A stretch of DNA of 64,000 nucleotides from Streptomyces rishiriensis (GCF_030815485.1 NZ_JAUSWV010000002.1:1736001-1800000), one strand, 5' to 3'. Numbered from the stretch's first letter, positions 41,613 to 52,353 are shown. Notes: generated from the letters alone by a model not told the origin. A program made the numbers and translations.

Positions 41613-41684
41613 GATGAAGCCTCGTAATCGGTCGATCTTCTGATGGCGTGCGCGCTACCTTAGCCACCAATCCCGACATGCGAA

Positions 41685-41712
41685 GGGCGCCGTACGGGAA
41701 CGTACGGCGCCC
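41685..41712. terminator. Terminator 1 after pafA
   Basis: GGGCGCCGTACG / CGTACGGCGCCC, a perfect 12-bp stem with a GGAA loop. Confidence 0.8.
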
Positions 41713-41716
41713 GTGT

Positions 41717-41743
41717 CGCGTTCCGCACCGCGTGCGGAACGCG
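41717..41743. terminator. Terminator 2 after pafA
   Basis: CGCGTTCCGCA / TGCGGAACGCG, a perfect 11-bp stem with a 5-nt loop. It follows the pafA stop codon by 5 bp on the minus strand and is arranged in tandem with the hairpin at 41685-41712, giving a double terminator. Confidence 0.8.
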
Positions 41744-41748
41744 TCCAC

Positions 41749-43110
41749 TCACATTCCGGCGATCAACTTCTCCACCCGGTCGTCGACCGACCGGAACGGG
41801 TCCTTGCACAAGACGGTGCGCTGTGCCTGGTCGTTGAGCTTCAGGTGCACCCAGTCCACCGTGAAGTCCCGGCGCTGTTCCTGCGCCCGGCGGATGAAGT
41901 CGCCGCGCAACCGGGCCCTGGTGGTCTGCGGCGGCACCGACTTGCCCTCGAAGATCTTCAAGTCGTTGCAGATCCGCGCCGCTTGGCCCTTCCGCTCCAA
42001 CAGGTAGTACAGACCCCGGCGACGGTGGATGTCGTGGTAAGCGAGGTCTATCTGCGCCACCCGCGGATGCGACATGGTCATGTTGTGCTTGGCCCGGTAC
42101 CGCTCGATGAGCTTGTACTTCATCACCCAGTCGATCTCGGTGCCGATCCGGTCGAGGTCCTCCGCCTCGATCGCGTCCAGCGTGCGGCCCCACAGCTCCA
42201 GGACCTGGTCGGTGGTGCCGGTACGCACACCCCGGCGCTCGACGAAGTCCACGGCCTTCTCGTAGTACTCGCGCTGCACCTCCAGCGCGGAGGCCTCCCG
42301 GCCGCTGGCCAGCCGCACCTTGCGCCGGCCCGTGATGTCGTGACTGACCTCACGGATCGCCCGGATCGGGTTCTCCAGCGTCAGATCCCGCATCACCGTG
42401 CCCGCCTCGATCATGCGCAGCACCAGGTCGGTCGCGCCGACCTTCAGCAGCATGGTCGTCTCGGACATGTTGGAGTCGCCGACGATGACATGCAGACGGC
42501 GGTAACGCTCGGCGTCCGCGTGCGGCTCGTCGCGCGTGTTGATGATGGGCCGCGAGCGGGTCGTCGCGGAGGACACGCCCTCCCAGATGTGCTCGGCCCG
42601 CTGACTGACGCAGTAGACCGCCCCACGGGGCGTCTGAAGCACCTTGCCCGCGCCGCACAGCAGCTGGCGGGTCACCAGGAACGGGATCAGGATGTCCGCG
42701 AGCCGGGAGAACTCCCCGTGCCGGGCCACCAGGTAGTTCTCGTGGCAACCATAAGAGTTGCCCGCCGAATCCGTGTTGTTCTTGAAGAGGTAGACGTCGC
42801 CCGCGATTCCTTCCTCGTGCAGGCGTCGTTCCGCGTCCACCAGGAGTCCTTCGAGAATGCGCTCGCCGGCCTTGTCGTGGGTGACCAACTCGGTCACGTT
42901 GTCACATTCCGGTGTCGCGTATTCCGGATGCGATCCCACGTCGAGATAGAGGCGGGCGCCGTTTCGCAGAAAGACATTGCTGCTTCGGCCCCATGACACG
43001 ACACGGCGGAAGAGGTACCGCGCCACCTCGTCGGGAGACAGCCGGCGCTGTCCCCTGAACGTACATGTGACGCCGTACTCGTTCTCCAGCCCGAAAATGC
43101 GGCGGTCCAT
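41749..43110 (-). CDS. pafA: Pup-protein ligase PafA
   Basis: 453 aa from ATG at 43110. Carboxylate-amine ligase/GS fold shared with Dop: [71 protein letters not shown], then the PafA C-terminal domain. ATP-dependent attachment of Pup via its C-terminal Glu to substrate lysines. Located between the MFS gene and FKBPs, about 3 kb from the proteasome genes. Confidence 0.97.
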   Translation of the reverse strand: MDRRIFGLENEYGVTCTFRGQRRLSPDEVARYLFRRVVSWGRSSNVFLRNGARLYLDVGSHPEYATPECDNVTELVTHDKAGERILEGLLVDAERRLHEEGIAGDVYLFKNNTDSAGNSYGCHENYLVARHGEFSRLADILIPFLVTRQLLCGAGKVLQTPRGAVYCVSQRAEHIWEGVSSATTRSRPIINTRDEPHADAERYRRLHVIVGDSNMSETTMLLKVGATDLVLRMIEAGTVMRDLTLENPIRAIREVSHDITGRRKVRLASGREASALEVQREYYEKAVDFVERRGVRTGTTDQVLELWGRTLDAIEAEDLDRIGTEIDWVMKYKLIERYRAKHNMTMSHPRVAQIDLAYHDIHRRRGLYYLLERKGQAARICNDLKIFEGKSVPPQTTRARLRGDFIRRAQEQRRDFTVDWVHLKLNDQAQRTVLCKDPFRSVDDRVEKLIAGM

Positions 43111-43119
43111 GAGTGAACA

Positions 43120-44418
43120 TTACGCCCGATCCCCTGAACTGAAACGGGGTTCGGCAGCACGGTTTGGATCATTTTCCGATGAAGCCGCAACGACCCCACT
43201 TCCGGCGGGAGCTGCAAGTACCCGCCCTGTGGCCAGCAAAACCACCAGCGACACGCCGCCCGCGACCGCAGGCACCGCGAACCCCCACTGCGCACCGCCG
43301 GCCTCTACGACCGGACCCGCCAGGCCCGTTCCCACCGACGCGCCGACCGTGAACGTCGTCACCAGCCAGGAGAACGCCTCCGTCACCGTCCCGCGCGGCG
43401 CGTGCCGGTCCACGATGACGAACGCGCAGGCGATGGCGGGCGCCAGGAACACGCCCGCGAGCCCCGTCAGCGCCACCATGGCCACCGCACCCGGCATCAG
43501 CGTCAGGGGCAGGTAACACACCGCCAGAAGCGCCACCAGCCCCCGCAGTCGCCGCTCCGGCGTCCCCGCCCACTGCCGCGCCCCGTACGCCACGCCCCCG
43601 ACCAGCGCGCCGAGTCCCAGCGCCGCCATCAGCCAGCCGTACACCGCGTCACCACCGTGCTCGTCCGCGTACGGCACGGACGCCACGGTGATGGAACCGA
43701 GCGCGACACCGATGAACAGGAACGCGCCGAGGAGGACCAGCAGACCGGGCGACCGCAGCGCGCCCAGCCAGTGCGCCTCACGCGGGGCCGAGCGCCACGC
43801 GCGCGAGGGCGGCGACACGACCACCGACAGGGCGCCCAGCACCCCGACCGCGTTCAGCACCAGCAGCGCCACCTGCGCCGACCACACCGACACGCACAGC
43901 GTCACCAGCAGCGGCCCGACGGTGAACATCACCTCCTGCGCCACGGCGTCCATCGCGTACGCGGTGTGCACCTGGTCGCCACGGCGCAGCACCGCCGGCC
44001 ACAGCGCCCGCAGACCGCCCTCCAGCGGTGGGGTGAAGAGTCCGGCGGCCGCCACCGCCAGATGGGCGAGCGGCAGCGGGTCGGTGCCCACGAGGGCGAA
44101 GGCCGCCATGGCGAGGGCCGAGACGAGCGCCGCGGGCAACTGGACCCGCGGCTGTCCGTGCAGGTCGACCAGCCGTCCCAGCAGCGGCTGCCCGACGGCG
44201 TTGGCGACGCCGTACACGGCCGCCAGCGCGCCCGCGAGGCTGTAGGTGCCGCCGTCCGCGCGCACGAACAACACGATCGCGATGGCGGCCGTGGCGTTGG
44301 GCAGCCGGCCGACGAGCGTTCCGGTCAACAGCCGGGCTGCGTGCTTCGCCCTGAGGATCTCGAGGTATCCCGCGGCCAATGTCCCGCCTCCGTCGGCTCG
44401 CCCGAGGCGGCGGCCCAC
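43120..44418 (-). CDS. MFS transporter
   Basis: 432 aa from GTG at 44418. About twelve hydrophobic segments, e.g. SLAGALAAVYGVANAVGQPLLGRLVDLHG (motif A region), LVTLCVSVWSAQVALLVLNAVGVLGAL, GLLVLLGAFLFIGVALGSITVAS, AALGLGALVGGVAYGARQW. Drug/small-molecule efflux type, substrate unknown. Divergent from a LacI-type regulator 81 bp away; stop codon 9 bp before pafA start, so transcription may run on into pafA. Confidence 0.9.
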   Translation of the reverse strand: MGRRLGRADGGGTLAAGYLEILRAKHAARLLTGTLVGRLPNATAAIAIVLFVRADGGTYSLAGALAAVYGVANAVGQPLLGRLVDLHGQPRVQLPAALVSALAMAAFALVGTDPLPLAHLAVAAAGLFTPPLEGGLRALWPAVLRRGDQVHTAYAMDAVAQEVMFTVGPLLVTLCVSVWSAQVALLVLNAVGVLGALSVVVSPPSRAWRSAPREAHWLGALRSPGLLVLLGAFLFIGVALGSITVASVPYADEHGGDAVYGWLMAALGLGALVGGVAYGARQWAGTPERRLRGLVALLAVCYLPLTLMPGAVAMVALTGLAGVFLAPAIACAFVIVDRHAPRGTVTEAFSWLVTTFTVGASVGTGLAGPVVEAGGAQWGFAVPAVAGGVSLVVLLATGRVLAAPAGSGVVAASSENDPNRAAEPRFSSGDRA

Positions 44419-44428
44419 CTCGGGGTTT

Positions 44429-44455
44429 TACGTATAACGTCTCTTGTCATACGTA
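44429..44455. promoter_or_regulatory. Inverted repeat between MFS and LacI genes
   Basis: TACGTAT (44429-44435) and ATACGTA (44449-44455) are perfect inverted 7-mers, 13 bp apart. This AT-rich patch lies between the divergent genes and is the likely promoter and operator region for the LacI protein. Confidence 0.55.
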
Positions 44456-44499
44456 CCATGTGCGCTGTTCGCCAGTCCAGACGAAGGAGCAGGCCCACG

Positions 44500-45516
44500 G
44501 TGGCACGAGGTAGTACGCGCCCGACGAGCCGTGACGTCGCCCAGGCCGCGGGGGTGTCCCAGGCAGCCGTCTCCCTCGTACTCGGCGACAAATGGCGCGG
44601 CCGGGTCTCCGAGACCACCGCCGAACGCGTGCGCGAAGCCGCCCGCGAACTCGGCTACCGGCCCAACCTCGCCGCCCGCAACCTCCGCCTCGGCCGCACC
44701 CGCACGGTCCTGCTCGTCGTGCCCGCCCTCACCACGGAGTTCTTCGCCGGCGTCTACACCGGGGCGGCGCGCGTCGCGGCCGAGCACGGCTTCGGGGTGG
44801 TCCTCTACCCCTCCCCCGAGGGCGTCGGCCGCGCCCGTGACCCCTTCGCCTCCGCCCAGGCCGCCCTCGACGGCGTCCTCGCCTCCTCGATGGCCGCCGA
44901 CGCGCTGACCGCCATCCGCGGCGACCAGCTCCCCCTGGTGATGCTGGACAGCGATCCCTCGGGAAGCCTCGGCGCCGCCACGGTCAACCTCGACATCGCC
45001 GACGGCGTCCGCCAGGTCGCCGACCATCTGCTGGGCCTCGGCCACCGCCACTTCCTGCACCTCGCGGCCGACATCCCGTCCTGGACCTTCGAGGTGCGCG
45101 CGCGCGAGCTCGCCGCCCGGGTCGGCGCGGCGGCCGGGACCACACTGCGCACCGCCCCCGCGCCGATCTCCATCGACGGCGCCCTGGCCGCCGCGGAGGC
45201 GGCGCTGGGCGCACCGGGACCCCACCCGACGGCGGTCGTCTGCGACGACGACAAACTAGCGGCCGGCGTCTACAAGGCCCTGCGACGCCTCGGCCTGCGC
45301 GTCCCCGACGACGTGTCCGTCACCGGCCTGGACGACCTCGCCCTGGCCACCGCGCTCGACCCCGAACTGACGACCGTACGCCTGGACGCCGAGCTGTTCG
45401 GCGAGCGCGGCATGCGAGCCCTCCTCGCCGTCCTGGAGGGCCGTACACCGGACGGCGGGGACATCCCCGTCGAACTGGTCGTCCGGGCCTCCACGGGCCC
45501 GCCGAAGACCTCCTGA
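44500..45516 (+). CDS. LacI-family transcriptional regulator
   Basis: 338 aa from GTG at 44500 (VARGSTRPTSRDVAQAAGVS) with GAAGGAGC upstream; a longer frame is shadow. HTH: TSRDVAQAAGVSQAAVSLVLGDKWRGRVSETTAERVREAARELGYRPN; periplasmic-binding-like ligand domain (VLLVVPALTTEFFAGVYTGAARVAAEHGF ... DDVSVTGLDDLALATALDPELTTVRLD). Probably controls the divergent MFS gene. Ends in a hairpin shared with prcA. Confidence 0.9.
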   Translation: MARGSTRPTSRDVAQAAGVSQAAVSLVLGDKWRGRVSETTAERVREAARELGYRPNLAARNLRLGRTRTVLLVVPALTTEFFAGVYTGAARVAAEHGFGVVLYPSPEGVGRARDPFASAQAALDGVLASSMAADALTAIRGDQLPLVMLDSDPSGSLGAATVNLDIADGVRQVADHLLGLGHRHFLHLAADIPSWTFEVRARELAARVGAAAGTTLRTAPAPISIDGALAAAEAALGAPGPHPTAVVCDDDKLAAGVYKALRRLGLRVPDDVSVTGLDDLALATALDPELTTVRLDAELFGERGMRALLAVLEGRTPDGGDIPVELVVRASTGPPKTS

Positions 45517-45523
45517 GACGCCC

Positions 45524-45555
45524 TGCGCCCCGGCCGAATCATCGACCGGGGCGCA
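45524..45555. terminator. Bidirectional terminator LacI/prcA
   Basis: TGCGCCCCGG / CCGGGGCGCA, a perfect 10-bp stem with a 12-nt loop that itself has a weak continuation. It lies between the convergent LacI and prcA stop codons. Confidence 0.75.
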
Positions 45556-45577
45556 CAAGGGGTGAAACGCGACGGGA

Positions 45578-46315
45578 TCACTCCTCGTCGGAACTCTCCG
45601 CCTCGGTGGCCGCGCCGTCGATCTCCAGCAGCCGGCCCAGCTGACGGCCCACGATCCGCTTGAACTTGCGCGACTGCGGCCGCGTGCGGTCCAGCACCGC
45701 CACCTCCAGACGCTCGGCGGGGATCTCCCGCTCCGTGCCGTTGGTGTCGCGCGACAGGGCCTGCACCGCCAGCTTCAGCGCCTCGGCCAGACTCATGCCC
45801 TCCTGGTGACGCTGATCCAGGTAACTGCTGATCTGCTCGGCATTGCCACCGACGGCCACCGAACCGTGCTCGTCCACGATCGAACCGTCGTGCGGCAGCC
45901 GGTAGATCTGGTCCCCGTCCGGCGTGGCGCCGACCTCGGCCACCACCAGCTCCACCTCGTAGGGCTTCTCGCCCGCCGAGGAGAAGATCGTGCCCAGCGT
46001 CTGGGCGTACACGTTCGCCAGACCACGGGCGGTCACATCGTCACGGTCATAGGTGTAACCACGCAGATCGGCGTACCGGACACCACCGATCCGCAGGTTC
46101 TCGTACTCGTTGTACTTGCCGGCGGCCGCGAAGCCGATCCGGTCGTAGATCTCGCTGAACTTGTGCAGCGCACGGGACGGATTCTCACCGACGAACACGA
46201 TGCCGTCGGCGTACTGGATCACGACGAGGCTGCGGCCGCGCGCGATGCCCTTGCGGGCGTACTCGGCGCGGTCGGCCATCGCCTGCTGGGGTGAGACATA
46301 GAACGGCGTCGACAC
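45578..46315 (-). CDS. prcA: 20S proteasome alpha subunit
   Basis: 245 aa from GTG at 46315. N-terminal [45 protein letters not shown]: gating helix and typical alpha fold. No catalytic Thr. C-terminal acidic tail ([11 protein letters not shown]). Forms the outer rings of the core particle and docks ARC. Follows prcB with 63 bp. Confidence 0.97.
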   Translation of the reverse strand: MSTPFYVSPQQAMADRAEYARKGIARGRSLVVIQYADGIVFVGENPSRALHKFSEIYDRIGFAAAGKYNEYENLRIGGVRYADLRGYTYDRDDVTARGLANVYAQTLGTIFSSAGEKPYEVELVVAEVGATPDGDQIYRLPHDGSIVDEHGSVAVGGNAEQISSYLDQRHQEGMSLAEALKLAVQALSRDTNGTEREIPAERLEVAVLDRTRPQSRKFKRIVGRQLGRLLEIDGAATEAESSDEE

Positions 46316-46378
46316 CGGTTATCCGTCCCTTTCTGTCGAAGTCACTGGATCACCTGGGATGAGAAACGGGGCCGCCGG

Positions 46379-47224
46379 CTACAGCAGGGCGGCGCGCGGG
46401 CCGTCCGGCTGCTCCAGGCGACGCGCCAGGATCGAGCGGGCGATCTCCGACGACTCCTCGTCGGTGAGCCGGCGGAAGCCGTCCTCGGTGATCACGGTGA
46501 CGATGGGGTAGATCCGGCGCGCGACATCGGGACCACCGGTCGCCGAGTCGTCGTCCGCCGCGTCGTAGAGGGCCTGGACCACGAGCGTCGTGGCCTCCTC
46601 CTCGGACAGGTCGTTGCGGAAGAGCTTCTTCATCGCCCCGCGCGCGAAGACCGAGCCGGAGCCGGTGGCGGCGTAGTGGTGCTCCTCGGAGCGGCCGCCC
46701 GTGACGTCGTAGGAGAAGATCCGGCCGCGGTCGCGGTCCACGTCGAACCCGGCGAAGAGGGGCACGACCGCCAGACCCTGCATGGCCATGCCCAGGTTGG
46801 AACGGATCATGGTCGACAGCCGGTTCGCCTTGCCCTCGAGCGAGAGCTGCGCCCCTTCGACCTTCTCGAAGTGCTCCAGCTCCAGCTGGAACAGCTTCAC
46901 CATCTCGACGGCCAGGCCGGCGGTGCCGGCGATCCCGACGGCCGAGTACTCATCGGCCGGAAAGACCTTCTCGATGTCCCGCTGGGCGATGACGTTGCCC
47001 ATCGTGGCGCGACGGTCGCCGGCGAGCACGACACCACCGGGGAACGTCACGGCGACGATCGTCGTGCCGTGCGGCGCCTCGATCACACCCTGCGTCGGGG
47101 GCAGCTGCCGCTTGCCCGGCAGCATCTCCGGCTGGTGCTCGGACAGGAAGTCCATGAAGGACGAGGACCCGGGCGTCAGGAAGGCAGCCGGTAGACGCCC
47201 GGTGCTACGAGTGTTGGCTTCCAC
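46379..47224 (-). CDS. prcB: 20S proteasome beta subunit
   Basis: 281 aa from GTG at 47224, with AAGGAA seven bases upstream. The mature N-terminal Thr is residue 54 in [25 protein letters not shown], giving a 53-residue propeptide. Catalytic Lys in DRRAT region present. The start codon lies 49 bp inside the 3' end of the endonuclease VII-like gene (minus strand, same direction), so the two overlap in different frames. Confidence 0.96.
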   Translation of the reverse strand: MEANTRSTGRLPAAFLTPGSSSFMDFLSEHQPEMLPGKRQLPPTQGVIEAPHGTTIVAVTFPGGVVLAGDRRATMGNVIAQRDIEKVFPADEYSAVGIAGTAGLAVEMVKLFQLELEHFEKVEGAQLSLEGKANRLSTMIRSNLGMAMQGLAVVPLFAGFDVDRDRGRIFSYDVTGGRSEEHHYAATGSGSVFARGAMKKLFRNDLSEEEATTLVVQALYDAADDDSATGGPDVARRIYPIVTVITEDGFRRLTDEESSEIARSILARRLEQPDGPRAALL

Positions 47225-47787
47225 GCGATTCCTTCCACGTAAGCAGCAGCCCGCCTTATGGCATCGGGCCGATCCTTGAACTGCCCCAGTGCGGCATTGC
47301 AGCTGAAGCACAGTACGCCACGGACCCTACCCGTCTTGTGGCAGTGATCCACATGCTCGGGCACAGCCGCCAAACATATGCAGCAGACGCCCCCTTGGGA
47401 GACGATCAGCTCGTCCCGTTGGGCTTCGGTGATGCCGTACCGGCGCTTCAGATGGTCCTGCCTGCCCCGGACCGCCCGACACGCCTTGCAGCGAGTCGAC
47501 AGACCGTCGGACGCGGTTGCGTTGCGATGCCACTCACTGTGTGGCTTGACCTCGCCGCACATCCTGCAGAGCTTGTGTCCGGTGGGGACTTCCACCCTCT
47601 CCCGGACCGTCCTGCCCGTGGCCTCCCGGCGCCGCCGGTAGTGCGCGGCGCTGTACTCCGCCACGCACTCCCGGCAGTGCACCTGGAGGCCGTCTCGCCG
47701 GTTCCGGTCCCGCGCGAATGCGGCAGGTGGCAGGCCTCGACCACACATCCCGCACTGCTTGGCGTTCGCTTCGTCAGCCACCCTCAC
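47176..47787 (-). CDS. Endonuclease VII-like HNH protein in the proteasome operon
   Basis: 203 aa from GTG at 47787. Two zinc-binding Cys clusters ([13 protein letters not shown] ... CREC and [13 protein letters not shown] ... CKAC) precede a recombination endonuclease VII domain: [51 protein letters not shown] with the catalytic His-Asn/His cluster. T4 endonuclease VII-type enzymes cut branched DNA. The gene sits between pup and prcB and its 3' end overlaps prcB by 49 bp. Base composition is a little lower in GC than the neighbours. It may be an acquired HNH gene that became fixed here; a role in proteolysis is not evident. Confidence 0.87.
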   Translation of the reverse strand: MRVADEANAKQCGMCGRGLPPAAFARDRNRRDGLQVHCRECVAEYSAAHYRRRREATGRTVRERVEVPTGHKLCRMCGEVKPHSEWHRNATASDGLSTRCKACRAVRGRQDHLKRRYGITEAQRDELIVSQGGVCCICLAAVPEHVDHCHKTGRVRGVLCFSCNAALGQFKDRPDAIRRAAAYVEGIAWKPTLVAPGVYRLPS

Positions 47788-47829
47788 CCCCGCAGCTTTC
47801 CATTCGAAGGCAAAGCGACCAAACGACTC

Positions 47830-48048
47830 TTACTCTCCGCCTTTTTGAACGAAGGACCTCACGAAATCCTCGGCATTCTCTTCGAGTACATCGTCAATCT
47901 CGTCAAGAACCGAGTCGACGTCGTCGCTCAGCTTCTCCTGGCGCTCCTTGAGGTCCTCCGATGCCTGCGCCTCGGGCGCCTGCTCCTCGACCTCCTCAGT
48001 GGAGCGCGTCGCCTTCTGCTGGCCGCCGCCGGTGTCCTTGGTCGCCAT
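47830..48048 (-). CDS. pup: Prokaryotic ubiquitin-like protein Pup
   Basis: 72 aa from ATG at 48048 (MATKDTGGGQQKATRSTEEVEE). Mostly disordered and acidic with the ARC-binding helical part (EDLKERQEKLSDDVDSVLDEIDDVLEENAEDFVRSFVQ), ending KGGE. The terminal residue is Glu (GAG, then TAA), so the protein is made in a form ready for PafA ligation and does not need deamidation by Dop. Confidence 0.97.
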   Translation of the reverse strand: MATKDTGGGQQKATRSTEEVEEQAPEAQASEDLKERQEKLSDDVDSVLDEIDDVLEENAEDFVRSFVQKGGE

Positions 48049-48236
48049 AACCCTCACCCCGCTCTTTCGCCCGACATGGTCGACAGGTCGGCATTCCTGC
48101 CGATCGGTGATGATCAGACCCTACAAGCCGGGTCCGACATCGGCCCCGCAGTTGCCACAACGTACGGGGGCCACCTCGATGATTCCCGGACGGAGGGATT
48201 TCCACCCCGCCCGGGAGGTTCCGTCCCGGTGGTCGT

Positions 48237-49748
48237 TCAGTTGCCCGAGAGCACCTTGACCAGGTCTTCTGCCGTACGGCAGCGGTCCAGCAGCTCCTTG
48301 ACGTGATTTCGCGTTCCGCGAAGCGGTTCGAGGGTTGGGACGCGCTGGAGCGAATCCCGACCCGGCAGATCGAAGATCACCGAGTCCCAGGAGGCGGCGG
48401 CGACGTCGTCGGCGTACTGCTCCAGACAACGGCCGCGGAAGTACGCGCGGGTGTCCTCCGGGGGCTTGGTGATCGCCCGCTCGACCTCGGACTCGTCCAG
48501 CAGACGCTTGATGCGGCCGCGGGCCACGAGACGGTTGTAGAGGCCCTTGTCGGCCCGTACGTCGGCGTACTGGAGGTCGACGAGGTGGAGGCGGGCCGCG
48601 TCCCAGTCGAGGCTGTCACGCCGTCGGTAGCCCTCCATGAGCTCCCGCTTGGCGACCCAGTCCAGTTCGCCGGCGAGGCTCATGGGGTCGTTCTCCAGGC
48701 GGTTCAGGGTGTCCTCCCAGCGCGCGAGGACGTCCTTCGTCTGGTCGTCGGCGTCCGAGCCGAACCGCTCCTCCACGTACTTGCGCGACAGCTCGAAGTA
48801 CTCCATCTGCAGCTGGACCGCGGTGAGCGTACGGCCGCTGCGCAGGGTGACCAGTCGCTTCAGGGTCGGGTCGTGGGACACCTGGTGCAGGGTGCGGACC
48901 GGCTGGTCCACCGCCAGGTCCACCGCGATGAAGCCGTCCTCGATCATCGACAGGACCAGGGCCGTCGTGCCCAGCTTCAGATACGTCGAGATCTCGGAGA
49001 GGTTCGCGTCGCCGATGATCACATGCAGGCGGCGGTACTTCTCCGCGTCGGCGTGCGGCTCGTCGCGTGTGTTGATGATCGGGCGTTTCAGCGTCGTCTC
49101 CAGGCCGACCTCGACCTCGAAGTAGTCGGCACGCTGGCTGAGCTGGAAACCGTGCTCGTGGCCGTCCTGGCCGATGCCGACGCGGCCGGCGCCGGTGACC
49201 ACCTGGCGCGAGACGAAGAAGGGTGTCAGGTGGCGCACGATGTCCGAGAAGGCGGTCTCCCGCTTCATCAGGTAGTTCTCGTGCGTGCCGTAGGAGGCGC
49301 CCTTGTTGTCGGTGTTGTTCTTGTAGAGGTGGATGGGCTGCGCGCCGGGCAGTGTGGCGGCGCGCTCGGCGGCCTCGGCCATGATCCGCTCGCCGGCCTT
49401 GTCCCAGAGGACGGCGTCGCGGGGGTTGGTGACCTCGGGCGCGCTGTACTCGGGGTGCGCGTGGTCGACGTAGAGGCGGGCGCCGTTGGTGAGGATGACG
49501 TTGGCGAGGCCGATGTCCTCGTCGGTGAGCTGGCTGGAGTCGGCGACCTCGCGGGCGAGGTCGAAGCCACGCGCGTCCCGCAGCGGGTTCTCCTCCTCGA
49601 AGTCCCAGCGGGCCCGGCGGGCCCGGTGCATCGCCGCCGCGTAGGCGTTGACGATCTGGGACGAGGTGAGCATGGCATTGGCGTTGGGGTGGCCGGGGAC
49701 GGAGATGCCGTACTCCGTCTCGATGCCCATTACTCGCCGTACGGTCAT
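48237..49748 (-). CDS. dop: Pup deamidase/depupylase Dop
   Basis: 503 aa from ATG at 49748 with AAGGAGG upstream. PafA paralogue with GS fold: [87 protein letters not shown]. Removes Pup from substrates before proteolysis; deamidation of Pup is not needed here because pup already ends in Glu. Upstream of pup with 188 bp spacing. Confidence 0.96.
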   Translation of the reverse strand: MTVRRVMGIETEYGISVPGHPNANAMLTSSQIVNAYAAAMHRARRARWDFEEENPLRDARGFDLAREVADSSQLTDEDIGLANVILTNGARLYVDHAHPEYSAPEVTNPRDAVLWDKAGERIMAEAAERAATLPGAQPIHLYKNNTDNKGASYGTHENYLMKRETAFSDIVRHLTPFFVSRQVVTGAGRVGIGQDGHEHGFQLSQRADYFEVEVGLETTLKRPIINTRDEPHADAEKYRRLHVIIGDANLSEISTYLKLGTTALVLSMIEDGFIAVDLAVDQPVRTLHQVSHDPTLKRLVTLRSGRTLTAVQLQMEYFELSRKYVEERFGSDADDQTKDVLARWEDTLNRLENDPMSLAGELDWVAKRELMEGYRRRDSLDWDAARLHLVDLQYADVRADKGLYNRLVARGRIKRLLDESEVERAITKPPEDTRAYFRGRCLEQYADDVAAASWDSVIFDLPGRDSLQRVPTLEPLRGTRNHVKELLDRCRTAEDLVKVLSGN

Positions 49749-49939
49749 GCGGCCCTCCTTGCCCGGCGGCACCCTCGGTCGTGGGCGCCGCTCAGATACC
49801 GGTGGTGCTCCGGCGCGAGTGCGGTGCCCGTCCCCGCACTGCGCGACCCGGCGGTACGGAAGAGCCTAGAACGCCTCCGCGCTGGTGGGGAGATCATTTG
49901 CGTCATTGCCTTGCTCCAGCCGTGGCCCGGAAAAGCAGT

Positions 49940-49974
49940 CGGCTGCGGGTACCCGTGGTGGGCACCCGCAGCCG
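49940..49974. terminator. Terminator of arc
   Basis: CGGCTGCGGGT / ACCCGCAGCCG, a perfect 11-bp stem with a 13-nt loop, 9 bp beyond the stop codon of the minus-strand arc gene. Confidence 0.8.
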
Positions 49975-49982
49975 CCCTGTGC

Positions 49983-51749
49983 TTACAGGTACTGCCCGGT
50001 GTTCGCCACCGTGTCGATGGAGCGTCCGGTGTCCGCGCCCTGCTTTCCGGTGATGAGGGTACGGATGTAGACGATCCGTTCGCCCTTCTTTCCGGAGATC
50101 CGGGCCCAGTCGTCCGGGTTGGTGGTGTTGGGCAGGTCCTCGTTCTCCTTGAACTCGTCCACGCAGGCCTGGAGGAGGTGGGAGACGCGAAGGCCCTTCT
50201 GGTTGTGGTCGAGGAAGTCCTTGATGGCCATCTTCTTGGCACGGCCGACGATGTTCTCGATCATCGCGCCGGAGTTGAAGTCCTTGAAGTAGAGGACTTC
50301 CTTGTCGCCGTTGGCGTAGGTGACTTCCAGGAAGCGGTTTTCCTCGCTTTCGGCGTACATGTGTTCCACAGCCGTCTGGATCATGCTCTGGACGGTGATG
50401 GTCCTGTCGCCGCCGTGTTCGCCCACGTCCTCGGAGTGCAGGGGAAGGCGTTCGGTGAGGTATTTCTGGAAGATGTCCTTCGCCGCTTCGGCGTCCGGAC
50501 GCTCGATCTTGATCTTCACGTCGAGGCGGCCGGGGCGCAGGATCGCGGGGTCGATCATGTCCTCACGGTTGGAGGCGCCGATCACGACCACGTTCTGCAA
50601 TCCCTCGACGCCGTCGATCTCGGCAAGCAGCTGCGGAACGATGGTGTTCTCCACGTCCGAGCTGACACCGGAGCCGCGGGTGCGGAAGAGGGACTCCATC
50701 TCGTCGAAGAAGACGATGACGGGGGTGCCCTCGGAGGCCTTCTCCCTCGCACGCTGGAAGACCAGGCGGATCTGCCGCTCGGTCTCGCCGACGTACTTGT
50801 TGAGGAGCTCGGGGCCCTTGATGTTGAGGAAGAAGCTCTTGCCGGTGGCCTGACCGGTGACCTCGGCGACCTTCTTGGCCAGCGAGTTGGCGACGGCCTT
50901 GGCGATGAGCGTCTTGCCGCATCCGGGAGGCCCGTAGAGCAGGACGCCCTTGGGCGGGCGCAGCTCGTGCTCCTTGAAGAGATCGGGGTACAGGTACGGG
51001 AGCTCGACGGCGTCGCGGATCATCTCGATCTGTCCGCCGAGGCCTCCGATCTGCTCGTAGCCGATGTCCGGGACCTCTTCGAGGACGAGTTCCTCGACCT
51101 CGCTCTTGGGAACGACCTCGTAGACGTAGCCGGAGCGGGGTTCGAGCAGAAGGGCGTCGCCGGGGCGGATGACGACGTCGAGGAGCGGTTCGGCGAGCCG
51201 GACCACCCGTTCTTCGTCGGTGTGCCCCTGCACGAGGGCGCGTACGCCGTCCTCGAGGATCTCCTTGAGGGTGACGATGTCGCCGACGCTCTCGTACTCC
51301 ATGGCCTCGACCACGTTGAGTGCTTCGTTGAGCATCACTTCCTGGCCGCGTCGGAGCTCTTCGAGCTCGACGCTCGGGCTGACGTTCACCCGGAGTTTGC
51401 GGCCCCCGGTGAAGATGTCGGCCGTGCCGTCCTCGTTCGCCGCGAGGAAGACGCCGAAGCCGGCCGGCGGCTGGGCGAGCCGGTCGACTTCCTCCTTGAG
51501 GGCCACGATCTGGTCGCGGGCCTCACGGAGTGTGTTCGCGAGTCGCTCGTTCTGGGCGGACACGCCGGCCAGGTTTGTCTGTAGCTCGACGATCCGCTCT
51601 TCGAGAATCCTCGTGTGCCGCGGAGAGTCGGCGAGCTTGCGTCGCAGGACGGCGATCTCCTGCTCAAGGTAGGCAATCTGCCCGGACGGGTCGTCGGACC
51701 CTCGTCCCGGGCGGATGCCGCGGTTCATGTCGTCGTCGTGGGCTGCCAC
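49983..51749 (-). CDS. arc: Proteasome-associated AAA+ ATPase ARC/Mpa
   Basis: 588 aa from GTG at 51749 with GGAGGTGAGG upstream. N-terminal coiled coil ([36 protein letters not shown]), two OB-like domains, AAA+ module with Walker [17 protein letters not shown] and Walker [13 protein letters not shown], and a C-terminal tail ending TGQYL, with the penultimate Tyr (GQYL form) that opens the 20S gate. Unfolds pupylated substrates. First gene of the proteasome locus. Confidence 0.97.
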   Translation of the reverse strand: MAAHDDDMNRGIRPGRGSDDPSGQIAYLEQEIAVLRRKLADSPRHTRILEERIVELQTNLAGVSAQNERLANTLREARDQIVALKEEVDRLAQPPAGFGVFLAANEDGTADIFTGGRKLRVNVSPSVELEELRRGQEVMLNEALNVVEAMEYESVGDIVTLKEILEDGVRALVQGHTDEERVVRLAEPLLDVVIRPGDALLLEPRSGYVYEVVPKSEVEELVLEEVPDIGYEQIGGLGGQIEMIRDAVELPYLYPDLFKEHELRPPKGVLLYGPPGCGKTLIAKAVANSLAKKVAEVTGQATGKSFFLNIKGPELLNKYVGETERQIRLVFQRAREKASEGTPVIVFFDEMESLFRTRGSGVSSDVENTIVPQLLAEIDGVEGLQNVVVIGASNREDMIDPAILRPGRLDVKIKIERPDAEAAKDIFQKYLTERLPLHSEDVGEHGGDRTITVQSMIQTAVEHMYAESEENRFLEVTYANGDKEVLYFKDFNSGAMIENIVGRAKKMAIKDFLDHNQKGLRVSHLLQACVDEFKENEDLPNTTNPDDWARISGKKGERIVYIRTLITGKQGADTGRSIDTVANTGQYL

Positions 51750-51992
51750 GGTCCTCACCTCCTCCAAGGGGAGCTGGACGCTTCCAGACCCTACCTGGGT
51801 GGGTGTCGATTGAAACCCCTAGATCACAAAGACTGTCGGGGTGTGTCCGATCTTCACCCTTGCGCTCTCCCTCACGCCAGGGGAATACCCACCGAACACG
51901 GTCCGGAAGCCGCCGAGGGTAGGGTCGAAGTGTTCAACACCCGTCAGAGCCTGCATGGTTCCCCAGCGGCTCGTCAGTAAACGGCAGGAGAT

Positions 51993-52298
51993 ATGGGCGT
52001 GCAGCAGGAAGCCGGTGTCGGCAGCGAGGAGCTGGAGGTCTGGATCGACCAGGATCTCTGTACCGGCGACGGGATCTGTGCCCAGTACGCCCCCGAGGTG
52101 TTCGAGCTGGACATCGACGGTCTCGCGTACGTCAAGGGCGCCGACGACGAGCTGCTCCAGGCCAAGGGGGCCACGGCCCCGGTGCCGTTGCCGCTGTTGA
52201 CGGACGTGGTGGACTCGGCGCGGGAGTGTCCTGGCGACTGTATTCACGTGCGACGCGTTTCGGACAGCGTCGAGGTGTACGGTCCCGACGCGGAGTGA
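51993..52298 (+). CDS. 3Fe-4S ferredoxin
   Basis: 101 aa from ATG at 51993 after GGCAGGAGAT. Short single-cluster ferredoxin: WIDQDLCTGDGICAQYAPEVFEL, then ARECPGDCIHVRR. Cys pattern C-x5-C-x49-C (plus one Cys four residues later) fits a 3Fe-4S cluster. Streptomyces ferredoxins of this type supply electrons to P450s, but no P450 lies next to it; the nearest is the conservon P450 31 kb away. Divergent from arc. Confidence 0.9.
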   Translation: MGVQQEAGVGSEELEVWIDQDLCTGDGICAQYAPEVFELDIDGLAYVKGADDELLQAKGATAPVPLPLLTDVVDSARECPGDCIHVRRVSDSVEVYGPDAE

Positions 52299-52353
52299 CG
52301 TCCCGGGCGCGGGCTGTGACACTGTCTGATTCGTCACAGGCCGACGGCCCGTA

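Noticed and set aside
48303..51584. 1093-codon plus-strand open frame across dop and arc
   Set aside because: It is a codon-position shadow of two well-known genes on the minus strand.
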